Shown piece after piece: positions 43,381 to 52,982 of a stretch of 56,577 nt of DNA. Numbering within the stretch: position 1 is the first letter of the stretch; each line of letters opens with the position of its first letter. The DNA is from Gammaproteobacteria bacterium (GTDB lineage Bacteria; Pseudomonadota; Gammaproteobacteria; Methylococcales; Methylomonadaceae): the NCBI GenBank assembly GCA_016874115.1, contig VGVA01000004.1, forward strand, positions 1 to 56,577, read 5' to 3'. The notes under the pieces are model-generated. The model worked only from the letters and a program-made list of their open reading frames with translations, was not told the DNA's origin and searched no databases. Both the position numbers and the translations under genes were made by a program.

Positions 43381-44487
43381 TTACAGCACTGCCTTGGGAT
43401 AGGAACCCAGTAGTTTTAGCATACTCACATGGCCTCTCAGCATTTCCAGCGCGTGTGCCACCATTTCGTCGTCGCTATGCCCTTCAATATCAATAAAAAA
43501 CACATATTCCCACAAGCCTTTGCGGGAAGGCCGGGGTTCGATATTTAATAAACCGATACCGAGCTTGGCAAATGGCTCGAGAATTTTATGTAACGCGCCG
43601 GGCTGATTGCCGGTAGAAACCACGAGGGACGTCTTATCATTTCCCGTCGATGCGGAGGTTTGTTTGCCGATAATGATAAAACGAGTGGTGTTGTTGGACT
43701 CGTCTTCAATATTTTTCTCAAGAATATGAAGGTTATACACTTCCGCTGCCGCTCTTCCGGCAATGGCGGCCGTATTGGCTGTGACGGAAGCCAACTTAGC
43801 CGCCTCGGAATTGCTGCTGACCGCCGACAATTTTACATTCGGAAAATTTCTGTCGAGCCATTGACGGCATTGCGCCAACGATTGTTGGTGTGAAAAAATC
43901 TCATTAATCAACGTCCTATCCGACTGTTTGCTCATCAAATTCTGATGAATCTGAATTTCCACCTCGCCGCAAATATACAGGGGTGACACTAAAAAGCGAT
44001 CGAAAGTATAACTGATAATACCTTCCGTTGAGTTTTCCACCGGCACCACGCCGAATTGGCAGCCGCCATTTTCAACCGTGGTAAAAATATCATTAATGGT
44101 GGCTTCCGGGATGGCTTTAACCGCGTTGCCGAAATGTTTAAGCACCGCTTGCTGGGTAAATGTACCTTCCGGGCCGAGATAGGCGACATCGAGAGGTTTT
44201 TCCAGCGCCAGACAGGACGACATCAGTTCCCGGAAGAAACGCACCGCCGTTTGGTTGGGTAACGGGCCTGGATTCAATTCTTTAATCCGGCGCAAAACCA
44301 GCGACTCTCGGTCTGGACGGTAAAAAGAACCCTGCTCTCCCAAAGCTATTTTGGTTTTCGCAACCTCCAGGGCGCAGCTTGCCCGCTGATTAATCAACAT
44401 CAGGATTTCCTGATCGATAGTATCGATCTTATCCCTCAGCTCATTCAGCGGCGTAACGTGCACTGCAGAAAGTTCTTTTTCATTCAT
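43381..44487 (-). CDS. pheA: Bifunctional chorismate mutase/prephenate dehydratase PheA
   Basis: The 368-residue protein has an N-terminal AroQ chorismate mutase (LRDKIDTIDQEILMLINQRA), a prephenate dehydratase core (YLGPEGTFTQQA, GVVPVENSTEGII, TTRFIIIG) and a C-terminal ACT domain with IEPRPSRKGLWEYVFF for phenylalanine feedback. Order and length match gammaproteobacterial P-proteins. It follows serC by 11 bp. Confidence 0.96.
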   Translation of the reverse strand: MNEKELSAVHVTPLNELRDKIDTIDQEILMLINQRASCALEVAKTKIALGEQGSFYRPDRESLVLRRIKELNPGPLPNQTAVRFFRELMSSCLALEKPLDVAYLGPEGTFTQQAVLKHFGNAVKAIPEATINDIFTTVENGGCQFGVVPVENSTEGIISYTFDRFLVSPLYICGEVEIQIHQNLMSKQSDRTLINEIFSHQQSLAQCRQWLDRNFPNVKLSAVSSNSEAAKLASVTANTAAIAGRAAAEVYNLHILEKNIEDESNNTTRFIIIGKQTSASTGNDKTSLVVSTGNQPGALHKILEPFAKLGIGLLNIEPRPSRKGLWEYVFFIDIEGHSDDEMVAHALEMLRGHVSMLKLLGSYPKAVL

Positions 44488-44498
44488 AGTGTTACAGA

Positions 44499-45578
44499 TC
44501 AGTGCGTACGCTCAAATTCCTTAATGAATTCGCACAACGCATTAATACCGGATTCGGGCATGGCATTATAAATGCTTGCTCGCATACCGCCTACCGAACG
44601 ATGCCCTTTCAACTCAAACAACCCGTTGGCTTCCGCCCCTGCCAGAAACGGTTTATCCAGTGCTTCATCGGTGAGAATAAACGGCACATTCATACGCGAT
44701 CTTACTGATTTTTCGACAGGATTCCGGTACAACGCAGACTGGTCGATCACATCGTACAGTTTTTTTGCTTTATTAATGTTGCGCTGTTCAATCGCGGCGA
44801 CACCGCCCTGCTCTTTCAACCATTTTAGTACCAACCCGACAAGATACCAGTTATACGTGGCCGGCGTGTTCAACATGGAACCATTCTTTACCTGTTGGGC
44901 GTAATCGAACACTGGCGGCGTATGCTTGGATGCGTGACCGACCAGATCTTCCCGGACAATTACCACGGTTACGCCCGCCGGACCCATGTTTTTTTGCGTG
45001 CCGGCGTAAATAATGCCGAATCGGCTGACGTCCACGGCTCGTGATAAAATATTGGACGACATATCAGACACCAGCGTTAATCCTTGGCTGTCAGGAATAC
45101 CCTGAAACTCAACGCCATGAATGGTTTCGTTGGAAGTATAGTGCAAATAGGCAGCGTCCGGGTCGATAGCCCACGAGGCATTGTTGGGAATATCGGTAAA
45201 TTTACCGGCTTCGCCGCTGGCGCTGATCACGACTTCGCATACTTTTTTGGCATCCTGGATGGCTTTTTCCGACCATGCGCCGGTATTGACATAACAGGCT
45301 TTGGTTTTTCCGTTCAGAATGTTGTGCGGAATAAACGAAAACTGGGCGGAAGCACCGCCTTGTAAAAACAATACCTTGTAATTATCAGGGATGGCCATTA
45401 ATTCCCGTAAATCGGCTTCCAATTCTTCCGCAATAAGGGAAAAAAACTTGCCGCGATGGCTCATTTCCATCACGGACATGCCGCTGTCACGCCATTCCAG
45501 CATATCCGCCTGGGCTTGCCGCAACACGGCTTCTGGAAAAGCCGAAGGTCCGGCACTGAAATTATAAACCCTGCTCAT
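44499..45578 (-). CDS. serC: Phosphoserine aminotransferase SerC
   Basis: The 359-residue PLP enzyme converts 3-phosphohydroxypyruvate to phosphoserine. It has YNFSAGPSAFPEAVL, the PLP lysine in YAGTQKNMGPAGVTVV and the C-terminal HRSVGGMRASIYNAMPE. In methanotrophs serine is also a C1-assimilation intermediate. It begins 3 bp after gyrA. Confidence 0.97.
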   Translation of the reverse strand: MSRVYNFSAGPSAFPEAVLRQAQADMLEWRDSGMSVMEMSHRGKFFSLIAEELEADLRELMAIPDNYKVLFLQGGASAQFSFIPHNILNGKTKACYVNTGAWSEKAIQDAKKVCEVVISASGEAGKFTDIPNNASWAIDPDAAYLHYTSNETIHGVEFQGIPDSQGLTLVSDMSSNILSRAVDVSRFGIIYAGTQKNMGPAGVTVVIVREDLVGHASKHTPPVFDYAQQVKNGSMLNTPATYNWYLVGLVLKWLKEQGGVAAIEQRNINKAKKLYDVIDQSALYRNPVEKSVRSRMNVPFILTDEALDKPFLAGAEANGLFELKGHRSVGGMRASIYNAMPESGINALCEFIKEFERTH

Positions 45579-45581
45579 GAC

Positions 45582-48215
45582 TTACTCTGCTCCGTTCTGA
45601 TCTTGATTATTAATAGAATCTTGCTGTGTATCGGTTTGATCGGTTGGTTCGTCATCCGTAAAATCATCGTCATCGTCGCTCTCTTCGCCCGCCAAACCGG
45701 CAATCCGGTCAACGCCAATGACTTTTTCGCCTTTATCGAGACGAATGATGCGGACACCCTGGGTGTTTCTGCCGACCACTGAAATGCCGTCCACCGGCGT
45801 ACGCACCAACGTGCCGCCATCGGTGATTAACATGATCTCATCGTGTTCATTAACCAGCACGGCGCCGACTAATGCACCGTTGCGTTCCGACGTTTGCATG
45901 GCGATCATGCCCTGTCCGCCGCGATTGTGGACGGTAAATTCGTCGATGTTAGTACGCTTGCCGTAACCGTTTTCGGTAATCGTTAATACCATACCTTCCG
46001 CACCGATAATCAAGGAAATGACTTTGTGTTCTTCGGCCAGTTTCATGCCGCGCACACCCGTCGCCGTCCGTCCCATCGGGCGCACATCGTCTTCATTAAA
46101 GCAATTGGCCTTGCCGTTGCTGGCGAACAGCATGACATTCTGCTGCCCGTCTGTAATCGCAACGCCGACCAGTCTGTCGTTTTCCCTGAGATCGATGGCA
46201 ATTTTACCGTTGGCGCGTTGCCGTTCGAATTCGTTTAATGCAGTCTTTTTGACTGTACCCGAAGAGGTCGCCATGAAGATATATTTGTTTTCGCTGAACT
46301 CCTTAACCGGAAGTATGGCGTTAATCTTCTCGCCTTCATCCAGCGCAATCAGGTTAACAAAGGGCTTACCTCTGGCGGCGCGGCTGGCAACCGGCAATTG
46401 GTACACTTTCAGCCAATAAACTTTGCCGAATGACGAAAAACACAAAATGGTGTCATGGGTATTGGCGACGATCAGTTTATCGACATAATCCTCTTCCTTG
46501 GTCGCGGTTGCGGATTTACCGCGTCCGCCGCGCCGCTGCGCCCGATAATCGGTCAACGGTTGCGACTTGACATAGCCTTCATGCGACATGGTGACGACCA
46601 TGTCTTCTTCGGTGATTAAATCGCCGTCGGTTAAATCCAGCTGGGTATGGATAATTTCGGTACGGCGTTTATCGCCGTATTCGTTTCGGATTTCGGTTAA
46701 TTCCTCGCGGATGATTTCAATCAAGCGCTGATCGCTGGCAAGAATATGTAAATATTCGTCGATTTGCACCAGCAACTCTTTGTATTCATCGATAATTTTA
46801 TCTTGCTCCAGACCGGTTAAACGTTGCAGCTGGAGCTCCAGAATCGCTGTCGCCTGCCCCTCGGACAAGCGGTATTGATCGCCGTAAATGCCGAATTCCG
46901 GTGCTAAATCTTCCGGACGGGAGCGGTTTGCGTCCGCCCGGTCCAGCAAGGAGACGACTAATCCGGCATCCCAGGTACGGCGCATCAAACCTTCCCGCGC
47001 TTCGGCGCGGTTGGGCGAGGTCTTGATTAATTCGATCATGTCGTCGATATTAGCCAGTGCCACGGCAAGCCCTTCTAACACATGCGCACGTTCCCGCGCC
47101 TTACGGAGATCGAAAATCGTCCTGCGGGTAACGACTTCACGACGGTGATCGACAAAGGCCTGCAAAATTTCCTTAAGGCTCAGGCAATACGGACGACCAT
47201 CCAGCAAAGCCACCATATTAACGCCGAATACCACTTCAAACTGGGTTTGCTTGTACAGGTTATTCAACACTACATCGGGCACTTCGCCGCGTTTAAGCTC
47301 GATGACCAGGCGCATACCGTCCTTATCGGATTCGTCGCGAATGGCGCTTATCCCTTCGATTTTGCCTTCTTTGACCAGTTCGGCAATCTTCTTTTGCAAT
47401 TCCGCCTTATTAACTTGATAAGGCAGTTCGCTGACCACAATGGCTTGCCTGCCGCCGTCGCCAACGTCTTCAAATTGACAGCGCGCACGTAAATAAATTT
47501 TGCCACGCCCCGTGCTGTAGGCGTGATAAATCCCGGCAGCGCCATTAATGAAACCGGCGGTGGGAAAATCCGGTCCCGGCACATGGATCATTAAATCCTG
47601 AACGGTAGCATCAGGATGTTCAATAAGATGCAGACAAGCATTAATGACTTCCGTCAGGTTATGCGGCGGAATGTTGGTCGCCATACCCACGGCAATTCCC
47701 GACGAGCCATTAATGAGCAAACCCGGAATTTTGGTGGGTAAAACCACCGGCTCAATTTCCGATTCGTCGTAGTTCGGCGCAAAATCGACGGTTTCCTTGT
47801 CCAGATCGGCCAGCATTTCATGAGATATTTTAGCTAAACGAACCTCGGTATAACGGTCTGCCGCCGGCGGATCGCCGTCCACCGAACCGAAATTGCCCTG
47901 CCCGTCCACCAACAGATAGCGCATGGAAAACGGCTGCGCCATCCGAACCATGGTGTCGTAAATCGCCATGTTGCCGTGCGGGTGGTATTTACCCATGACG
48001 TCCCCGACAATACGGGCGGATTTTTTATAGGGCTTATTCCAATCGTTACCGGCTTCGCTCATGCCGTACAAGATCCGGCGATGCACCGGTTTCAAACCGT
48101 CTCTGACATCCGGTAACGCCCGTCCGACGATAACGCTCATAGAATAGGCGAGATACGACTGCTTCATCTCGTCTTCGAGATTGACAGGTATGATTTCTTT
48201 TGCGAAGTCTGACAT
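45582..48215 (-). CDS. gyrA: DNA gyrase subunit A
   Basis: From ATG 48215 the 877-residue protein begins [20 protein letters not shown]. The catalytic Tyr122 lies in RYTEVRL, preceded by [10 protein letters not shown] in place of the usual SIDGDSAAAM. The quinolone pocket reads [10 protein letters not shown], so positions 82 and 83 are Asn and Met instead of Asp and Ser, while Asp87 is kept. C-terminal beta-pinwheel blades ([12 protein letters not shown], the GyrA box) and an acidic tail follow. An upstream ATG at 48242 adds nine non-conserved residues and is rejected. Confidence 0.97.
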   Translation of the reverse strand: MSDFAKEIIPVNLEDEMKQSYLAYSMSVIVGRALPDVRDGLKPVHRRILYGMSEAGNDWNKPYKKSARIVGDVMGKYHPHGNMAIYDTMVRMAQPFSMRYLLVDGQGNFGSVDGDPPAADRYTEVRLAKISHEMLADLDKETVDFAPNYDESEIEPVVLPTKIPGLLINGSSGIAVGMATNIPPHNLTEVINACLHLIEHPDATVQDLMIHVPGPDFPTAGFINGAAGIYHAYSTGRGKIYLRARCQFEDVGDGGRQAIVVSELPYQVNKAELQKKIAELVKEGKIEGISAIRDESDKDGMRLVIELKRGEVPDVVLNNLYKQTQFEVVFGVNMVALLDGRPYCLSLKEILQAFVDHRREVVTRRTIFDLRKARERAHVLEGLAVALANIDDMIELIKTSPNRAEAREGLMRRTWDAGLVVSLLDRADANRSRPEDLAPEFGIYGDQYRLSEGQATAILELQLQRLTGLEQDKIIDEYKELLVQIDEYLHILASDQRLIEIIREELTEIRNEYGDKRRTEIIHTQLDLTDGDLITEEDMVVTMSHEGYVKSQPLTDYRAQRRGGRGKSATATKEEDYVDKLIVANTHDTILCFSSFGKVYWLKVYQLPVASRAARGKPFVNLIALDEGEKINAILPVKEFSENKYIFMATSSGTVKKTALNEFERQRANGKIAIDLRENDRLVGVAITDGQQNVMLFASNGKANCFNEDDVRPMGRTATGVRGMKLAEEHKVISLIIGAEGMVLTITENGYGKRTNIDEFTVHNRGGQGMIAMQTSERNGALVGAVLVNEHDEIMLITDGGTLVRTPVDGISVVGRNTQGVRIIRLDKGEKVIGVDRIAGLAGEESDDDDDFTDDEPTDQTDTQQDSINNQDQNGAE

Positions 48216-48583
48216 TATCCTTAGTGTAAGAAGCCCCGGCAACGGGGTAATGGCGTTGTCGCCCGGTGTTTATTAATGACCAGGCCTGTAGTTATTAATT
48301 GTTTTTTTTCGACCGCAATTTCTGCGCCAACAAAATGTTAATTGTATCAAATTGTGAGCTTTACGTCGAAGTTGTTGCGTTCAAAATACGGAAAATGAAT
48401 CATATACCGATACGCGATGAAAACCGCGATAACGGATGTCGATTCGCAGTTTTTACGATTCGGCGAATAAATATAGAACGCCTATTTTATTCCTATAATT
48501 CAATAAATTGCCGCTTAATACGCGGTAATTTCAAAACGATTGGATAAATCGAAATTAAAATGGGCTGATGATAGCGCCGTATT
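48216..48583. other. Spacer between gyrA and the ArnT-like gene
   Basis: These 368 bp contain the gyrA leader, with a short hairpin CCCCG-GCAA-CGGGG near 48234-48247 and several ATTAAT hexamers. A frame of 82 codons (48299-48547) is not protein-like. The rest looks like an AT-rich promoter region; no RNA gene was recognised. Confidence 0.5.
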
Positions 48584-50209
48584 TCAAGCCGGTTTTAATT
48601 GTGAAATCAATGCCGGATTGGCGATTAATGACCGGCAGGCGACAAAACTGACCTGATGGCTTTTAAACGGATAACGGTAACTGACGGCTGTTTCAGGCAA
48701 TCCGGCATTTTCCTTGTGTTCTACCAAGACAATACCATTCGGGTTCTGCTGCATAAAAGCCAGCAACTCGTCTTGATTAACCAGCAATTTAATCGACTGA
48801 GTTAACCGCCCGGCAAAGTGAAATTGCCCGTGATATTTGCCGCCTACGAATGCAATCGGCTGTTGTTTCGCCATTAATTCGGCAATTTTTTGGGCTGCCG
48901 GAGCCGTATCGAAGCGATAGCTCTGCATTTGAAAGAATCCTGCACACAGAATCAGCGCACTGGCGATTGCAGCAATACAGATGTAATTGACGGCGCTAAC
49001 AGCGTTTTTGGGACACACAATCGCCAAAATGCAGGCATTAAGCAGCAGTAAGCCGCCCCAAAGCGGCGACAACCCGGTTATTAATGGCGGAACCGGAATA
49101 ACGTGCGACCATGGCAGGATTAACAATACCAGCCCGGTCAATGCGAAAATTGCTGCTATAACCCAGTGCACCCGCCGCCAATCGACGTCGGCGCAATACG
49201 CCAGCAGCCACGCAATCGTCAACGCCAGTGCAGGCATTAACGGCAACAGGTAATGAATGCGTTTGCCGCTTACCAGCGAAAACGCTATCAACACCGGGAT
49301 GGCCCACACCAGGCAAAATCGTAACCCGAAATCGTGTTGATTGAATTGCTTTATTCCCAACCAGAACGGCTTGATTAATACCCAGGGCAAGAGTAATAAA
49401 GGTAATAACTGCAAATACCACCAAAACGGCAGTTTATGGGCGAACGAATCGACTATACGACCGCTGGTTTGACCCAGAAAAATCGCCTTGCGATAGGTTT
49501 CGCCACCTGCCATACCGGCAGGGATTGCCCAGCACAAAACAATCGCAGCGCCGGTCAATACGGCAGTTAACAGCCCTAGATACCAGCGGGATTTGCCGTA
49601 TGAAGAAAGCGCCGACGATAGCAGCCACGGCGACAACAAGCCGAAAGGCAGCAAATGCAGCAAAATGACCGGTCCTTTCGTCAACACGCCGCCGCCGATA
49701 GCGACGCCCAGCAACAGCCAACGTTTAATCGACAAGCCGTGGCGAATTAATAACAAGAATGCATAGATGCCCAGCAAGGCAAAGAAACTCAGCATGATGT
49801 CGAACATCGTCAATGTACCGTACACCATCCAAAAATAAGTACCCAGCAACACCAGTGGCGTTAATTGCGCTATCTGCCCCTTCTCTGTCCACAATAATCT
49901 GGCTACCGCCTGGGACAAATACAAACCGGCTAACGAAAATAAAGGTGCAATCAGGCGTAAGGACCATTCATTTACCCCGAAAATCAACCAGCTAAGGTGA
50001 ATTAACCAAAACAGCAGAGGCGGTTTGTGGCTGTAGGTTTCGCCGTTTAAATGCGGGACTAAAAAATCGCCGGTATGCCACATTTCCCAGGCGACCGCCG
50101 CGTAACGGGTTTCATCAATGGGAAATAACGGCCGCAGCGACAAGCTGACAAGAGTAAGAATTGCCCATAGCAAAGCCGGATACGGCTTGGACAAAAAAAA
50201 TCGGGGCAT
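48584..50209 (-). CDS. ArnT-like glycosyltransferase (GT39/GT83 family)
   Basis: The 541-residue polytopic membrane protein has about eleven hydrophobic segments and the N-terminal catalytic-type motif LFPIDETRYAAVAWEMW, with the paired acidic residues of ArnT/PMT enzymes. HKPPLLFWLIHLSW follows. ArnT adds aminoarabinose from undecaprenyl phosphate to lipid A. The adjacent GT2 and LpxB-N-like genes resemble an arn-type or hexose-transfer cassette, so the sugar is uncertain. Confidence 0.85.
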   Translation of the reverse strand: MPRFFLSKPYPALLWAILTLVSLSLRPLFPIDETRYAAVAWEMWHTGDFLVPHLNGETYSHKPPLLFWLIHLSWLIFGVNEWSLRLIAPLFSLAGLYLSQAVARLLWTEKGQIAQLTPLVLLGTYFWMVYGTLTMFDIMLSFFALLGIYAFLLLIRHGLSIKRWLLLGVAIGGGVLTKGPVILLHLLPFGLLSPWLLSSALSSYGKSRWYLGLLTAVLTGAAIVLCWAIPAGMAGGETYRKAIFLGQTSGRIVDSFAHKLPFWWYLQLLPLLLLPWVLIKPFWLGIKQFNQHDFGLRFCLVWAIPVLIAFSLVSGKRIHYLLPLMPALALTIAWLLAYCADVDWRRVHWVIAAIFALTGLVLLILPWSHVIPVPPLITGLSPLWGGLLLLNACILAIVCPKNAVSAVNYICIAAIASALILCAGFFQMQSYRFDTAPAAQKIAELMAKQQPIAFVGGKYHGQFHFAGRLTQSIKLLVNQDELLAFMQQNPNGIVLVEHKENAGLPETAVSYRYPFKSHQVSFVACRSLIANPALISQLKPA

Positions 50210-50226
50210 TTTCTTAGGATTAATCT

Positions 50227-50526
50227 TTATTCCGGACTTAAATTTTTGCGTTCGTACAACACAAAATACAGATTACGAAGATAAACAAACAAACCCGTTG
50301 CTTGTCCTAGAATAATAACCGGGTCTTTGATGTGGATAGCGTAAGCCAACAGCGTTGCGCCGCCTGCGATGCTGAAATACCAAAAAGCAACCGGAATGAT
50401 GCTCTTTTTCTGCCGTTCGCTGGAGATCCATTGCACGATGAAACGCGCCGAAAACAACCCCTGGCCAAGAAAGCCGATACCCAACCATATTGTTTTTTCA
50501 TCAAGCACCACGTTGTATTTCCTCAA
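50227..50526 (-). CDS. Small membrane protein, lipid-A-disaccharide synthase N-terminal (LAB_N) type
   Basis: The 99-residue protein has three hydrophobic segments and the LAB_N pattern WLGIGFLGQGLFSARFIVQW, SIIPVAFWYFSIAGG and RNLYFVLYER. Such stand-alone domains usually sit between a GT2 and an ArnT-like gene, as here, and may take part in flipping or presenting polyprenyl-sugar donors. It overlaps the GT2 gene by 26 bp. Confidence 0.85.
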   Translation of the reverse strand: MRKYNVVLDEKTIWLGIGFLGQGLFSARFIVQWISSERQKKSIIPVAFWYFSIAGGATLLAYAIHIKDPVIILGQATGLFVYLRNLYFVLYERKNLSPE

Positions 50527-51235
50527 TTTTCGTTGTTTTCGCCCGTCTTATTAACCACATGACTCCCGCGAGATCGGTAATCCCCGCCCATAACCGGTCT
50601 AATGTACCGTATTTAGAATAACCTTGCGACCTTGCCCGATGGTTGACCGGTTCCGATACGACCTGACCGCCCGCCCTGATGATTAATGCCGGTAAAAACC
50701 GGTGCATGTGATCGAAATAAGGCAATTGCAAAAACTTATCGCGGAAGAATACTTTTAACCCGCAGCCGGTATCCGGCGTGTTATCGCCCAACAATGCGCC
50801 GCGCACCGTATTGGCGAATTTGGATGAAAACAGTTTCCAGGCCGAATCGTGACGTTTGTTGCGCCACCCGGCAATCATCCATAAGCGATTGTTTTGTTTA
50901 TTTTGTTGTATAAGCAAATCGAAAAGCCTCGGAATATCCGCCGGATCGTTCTGTCCGTCGCCATCCAACGTGGCGATGACCGGATACTTCGCCGCCTTGA
51001 CGCCTGTATGCACCGCGGTGCTTTGACCGCAGCTTTGCTCATGCCGGATTACCCGCAGAGATTTGTGTTTTTTCTGTGCTTTTATTAATACGTCCTGGGT
51101 GCGGTCGTCGCTGCCGTCATCCACTACAATGATTTCGTGTTCATTAATGCCATCCAAAGCGACATTAATTTCCTCAATTAAAGGCAGAATATTTTCTTCC
51201 TCGTTCCGAACCGGAATGACAACAGAGATTTGCAC
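50501..51235 (-). CDS. Family 2 glycosyltransferase (polyprenyl-phosphate sugar transferase type)
   Basis: The 244-residue GT-A enzyme has VVIPVRNEEENILPLI, IVVDDGSDDRTQDVL and ATLDGDGQNDPADIP, where the DxD-like acidic residues bind nucleotide sugar and metal. The pattern is that of dolichol-phosphate mannose synthase and ArnC-like proteins, with no strong C-terminal membrane helices. Expected to make the lipid-linked sugar donor used by the ArnT-like enzyme. Confidence 0.88.
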   Translation of the reverse strand: MQISVVIPVRNEEENILPLIEEINVALDGINEHEIIVVDDGSDDRTQDVLIKAQKKHKSLRVIRHEQSCGQSTAVHTGVKAAKYPVIATLDGDGQNDPADIPRLFDLLIQQNKQNNRLWMIAGWRNKRHDSAWKLFSSKFANTVRGALLGDNTPDTGCGLKVFFRDKFLQLPYFDHMHRFLPALIIRAGGQVVSEPVNHRARSQGYSKYGTLDRLWAGITDLAGVMWLIRRAKTTKIEEIQRGA

Positions 51236-51557
51236 GATTATTTATACGCCGCATTCAACCAAAACAACGGACAATTTTACACGATAGGCCCAAAGTTGTC
51301 GCCCCAACAATCCGGCCGCTTATGATTTGCCAGATAGACTGCATGCAATTTTGTAGTTAGATTTAATTAATGCTCGGTTAAGCACGGTGTTATACCTTAA
51401 CTTGAACCACAATCTTTTTATTCGGCTTTTCGTAAATTTAGTCCGGAACAAATGCTCTAAAAATTTTATCTGATTAATAACAAAGCCCCTTATTAAGGTT
51501 AAGTAAGAAGGGCATAAACAAGGGACGTTACGTTTATTAATGTATAAGGAGATTATC
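51236..51557. other. Spacer upstream of the small secreted-protein gene
   Basis: 322 bp without a credible gene. TAAGGAG ends the stretch as the ribosome-binding site for the ATG at 51558. A frame of 79 codons on the minus strand (51320-51559) is not protein-like. AT-rich, with ATTAAT at about 51368, 51474 and 51537. Confidence 0.5.
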
Positions 51558-51963
51558 ATGAACCACTTGTTATTTAAGCAAATTATCCTGATTTGTCTGG
51601 CGCTTTCGCCAGCTGTTTACGCCAGCAAACAACGATGGAACCACAAACCCAAGGAGATGTGGCCTACATAAGCGGGGTGTAGGCGATGACGAACGCAGCG
51701 CTTTGGAAGCGGCCCGGAGCGTCTACAACCTGAATTTGTTGTTTGCGGCGCGCGGATCGGGCGAATACCTGAGCAATGTTCACGTACAAATAGCGGACAC
51801 GAAGGGCAATGTACAACTGGATACCGTCGCGCAAGGACCTTATTTATACGTCAACCTTAAGCCGGGCCGGTATATTATTAATGCTGAAATTGACGGGCAA
51901 GTTGCCCGAAAAAAAGTGGCCGTCTCAGGGCGAAAGACGTCATCCCTGACTTTCACATGGTGA
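51558..51963 (+). pseudogene. Small secreted protein with regulatory-like beta domain, two frameshifts
   Basis: ATG 51558 behind TAAGGAG starts a signal peptide (NHLLFKQIILICLALSPAVYA). The mature protein continues in a second frame (QTTMEPQTQGDVAYISGG), and then in a third from near 51676 (VGDDERSALEAARSVYNLNL) to the end. Its end resembles a carboxypeptidase-regulatory-like beta sandwich (GPYLYVNLKPGRYIINAEID). Two single-base losses, near 51626 and in the G run at 51674-51677, would restore one gene of about 135 residues. Function unknown; likely periplasmic. Confidence 0.7.
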
Positions 51964-51999
51964 AAAACTGTATTTTCAGTTGCGGCTAAATTTTCAAGT

Positions 52000-52350
52000 T
52001 TAAAATTTTTCCCGGAACATGAAATAGACGGCTAAAAACAGACACAAACCTACCCAAAGGTAATCCAGCTTTAACGGTTCGCGCAGATAGAATACCGAAA
52101 ACGGCACAAAAATTGACAGGGTAATCACTTCCTGCATGATTTTTAACTGGCCGACGCTTAACGCCGTGTAACCGATACGATTCGCCGGCACTTGTAGCAG
52201 ATATTCGAATAAGGCGATACCCCAGCTGATTAATGCCGCGATAATCCAGGGTTTGCCGTGCAGTTCTTTCAGATGCGCATACCAGGCAAAGGTCATAAAT
52301 ACATTGCTGCAGAGCAACAGTACGATGCTGATTACAACAGGATTGGGCAT
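52000..52350 (-). CDS. DUF486 (DMT superfamily) membrane protein
   Basis: The 116-residue protein has four hydrophobic segments and the DUF486 hallmarks SNVFMTFAWYAHLKEL, SWGIALFEYLLQVPANRIGY and QLKIMQEVITL. Members resemble half-size drug/metabolite transporters, and the substrate is unknown. It lies downstream of lspA with a 61-bp gap. Confidence 0.9.
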   Translation of the reverse strand: MPNPVVISIVLLLCSNVFMTFAWYAHLKELHGKPWIIAALISWGIALFEYLLQVPANRIGYTALSVGQLKIMQEVITLSIFVPFSVFYLREPLKLDYLWVGLCLFLAVYFMFREKF

Positions 52351-52411
52351 AACTATTAATTAATGACGGTTGATGCGTATAGTTAAATGATTAGCCAGGG
52401 ATTTTAAGCCA

Positions 52412-52903
52412 TTAATCAGAAGTAGCCGCAGGCTTCACCATATCGGCAAACAACAATAGTACGCCTGCGCTCACAGCCATATCGGCTACGTTAAACACAC
52501 CGGTACGCAACGCACCCACACCAATGTTCATAAAATCAACCACATAGCCGAACAACATCCGATCGATCAAATTGCCGACGCCGCCCGCAAGCATTAAGGT
52601 CAGCGCGATAATTTCCAATGAGGACAACGACTTGCTGAACAGTATGTAACCCATTAATACGATCAACAGCAATGCCACGCCGGCTGAGAAAAGCCCGGCT
52701 CGCCAGGCGTCCGGCAAGGCCGCGCCCAAACTTAAAAAAGCACCGCTGTTATGCGCCAATTGCAGACGAACGGTATCGCCCCAAAACGACCAGACTTCGG
52801 TTTTCGGCAGATACGATTCCGCTATCGATTTCGTACCCTGATCGCAGCTGACGCAGATCAAAAGAACAGTCATTAATAAGATAATGCGTTTATTAATCGT
52901 CAT
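52412..52903 (-). CDS. lspA: Lipoprotein signal peptidase LspA
   Basis: The 163-residue aspartyl protease of the inner membrane cleaves prolipoproteins such as BamE and the 147-residue lipoprotein in this window. It has four hydrophobic segments, LAHNSGAFLSLG and the catalytic aspartates in GNLIDRMLFGYVVDFMNIG and FNVADMAVSAG. Length is typical. Confidence 0.95.
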   Translation of the reverse strand: MTINKRIILLMTVLLICVSCDQGTKSIAESYLPKTEVWSFWGDTVRLQLAHNSGAFLSLGAALPDAWRAGLFSAGVALLLIVLMGYILFSKSLSSLEIIALTLMLAGGVGNLIDRMLFGYVVDFMNIGVGALRTGVFNVADMAVSAGVLLLFADMVKPAATSD

Positions 52904-52982
52904 AGATGTTTGGATTTGCGCTCATCCGCTTACCAGACAAAGCAAAATAGTGACCGGTAAGCCTTTGAGGCGCCGGAATGCG

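Noticed and set aside
48234-48247. GCAA-loop hairpin in the gyrA leader as a riboregulator
   Set aside because: Only five base pairs and no conserved partner sequence; such a short hairpin can arise by chance.
48299-48547. 82-codon frame upstream of gyrA
   Set aside because: Composition is not protein-like, no ribosome-binding site, and it lies in an AT-rich promoter spacer.
51320-51559. 79-codon minus-strand frame near 51.4 kb
   Set aside because: Rich in AT-derived residues with no motif; overlaps the ribosome-binding region of the secreted-protein gene.
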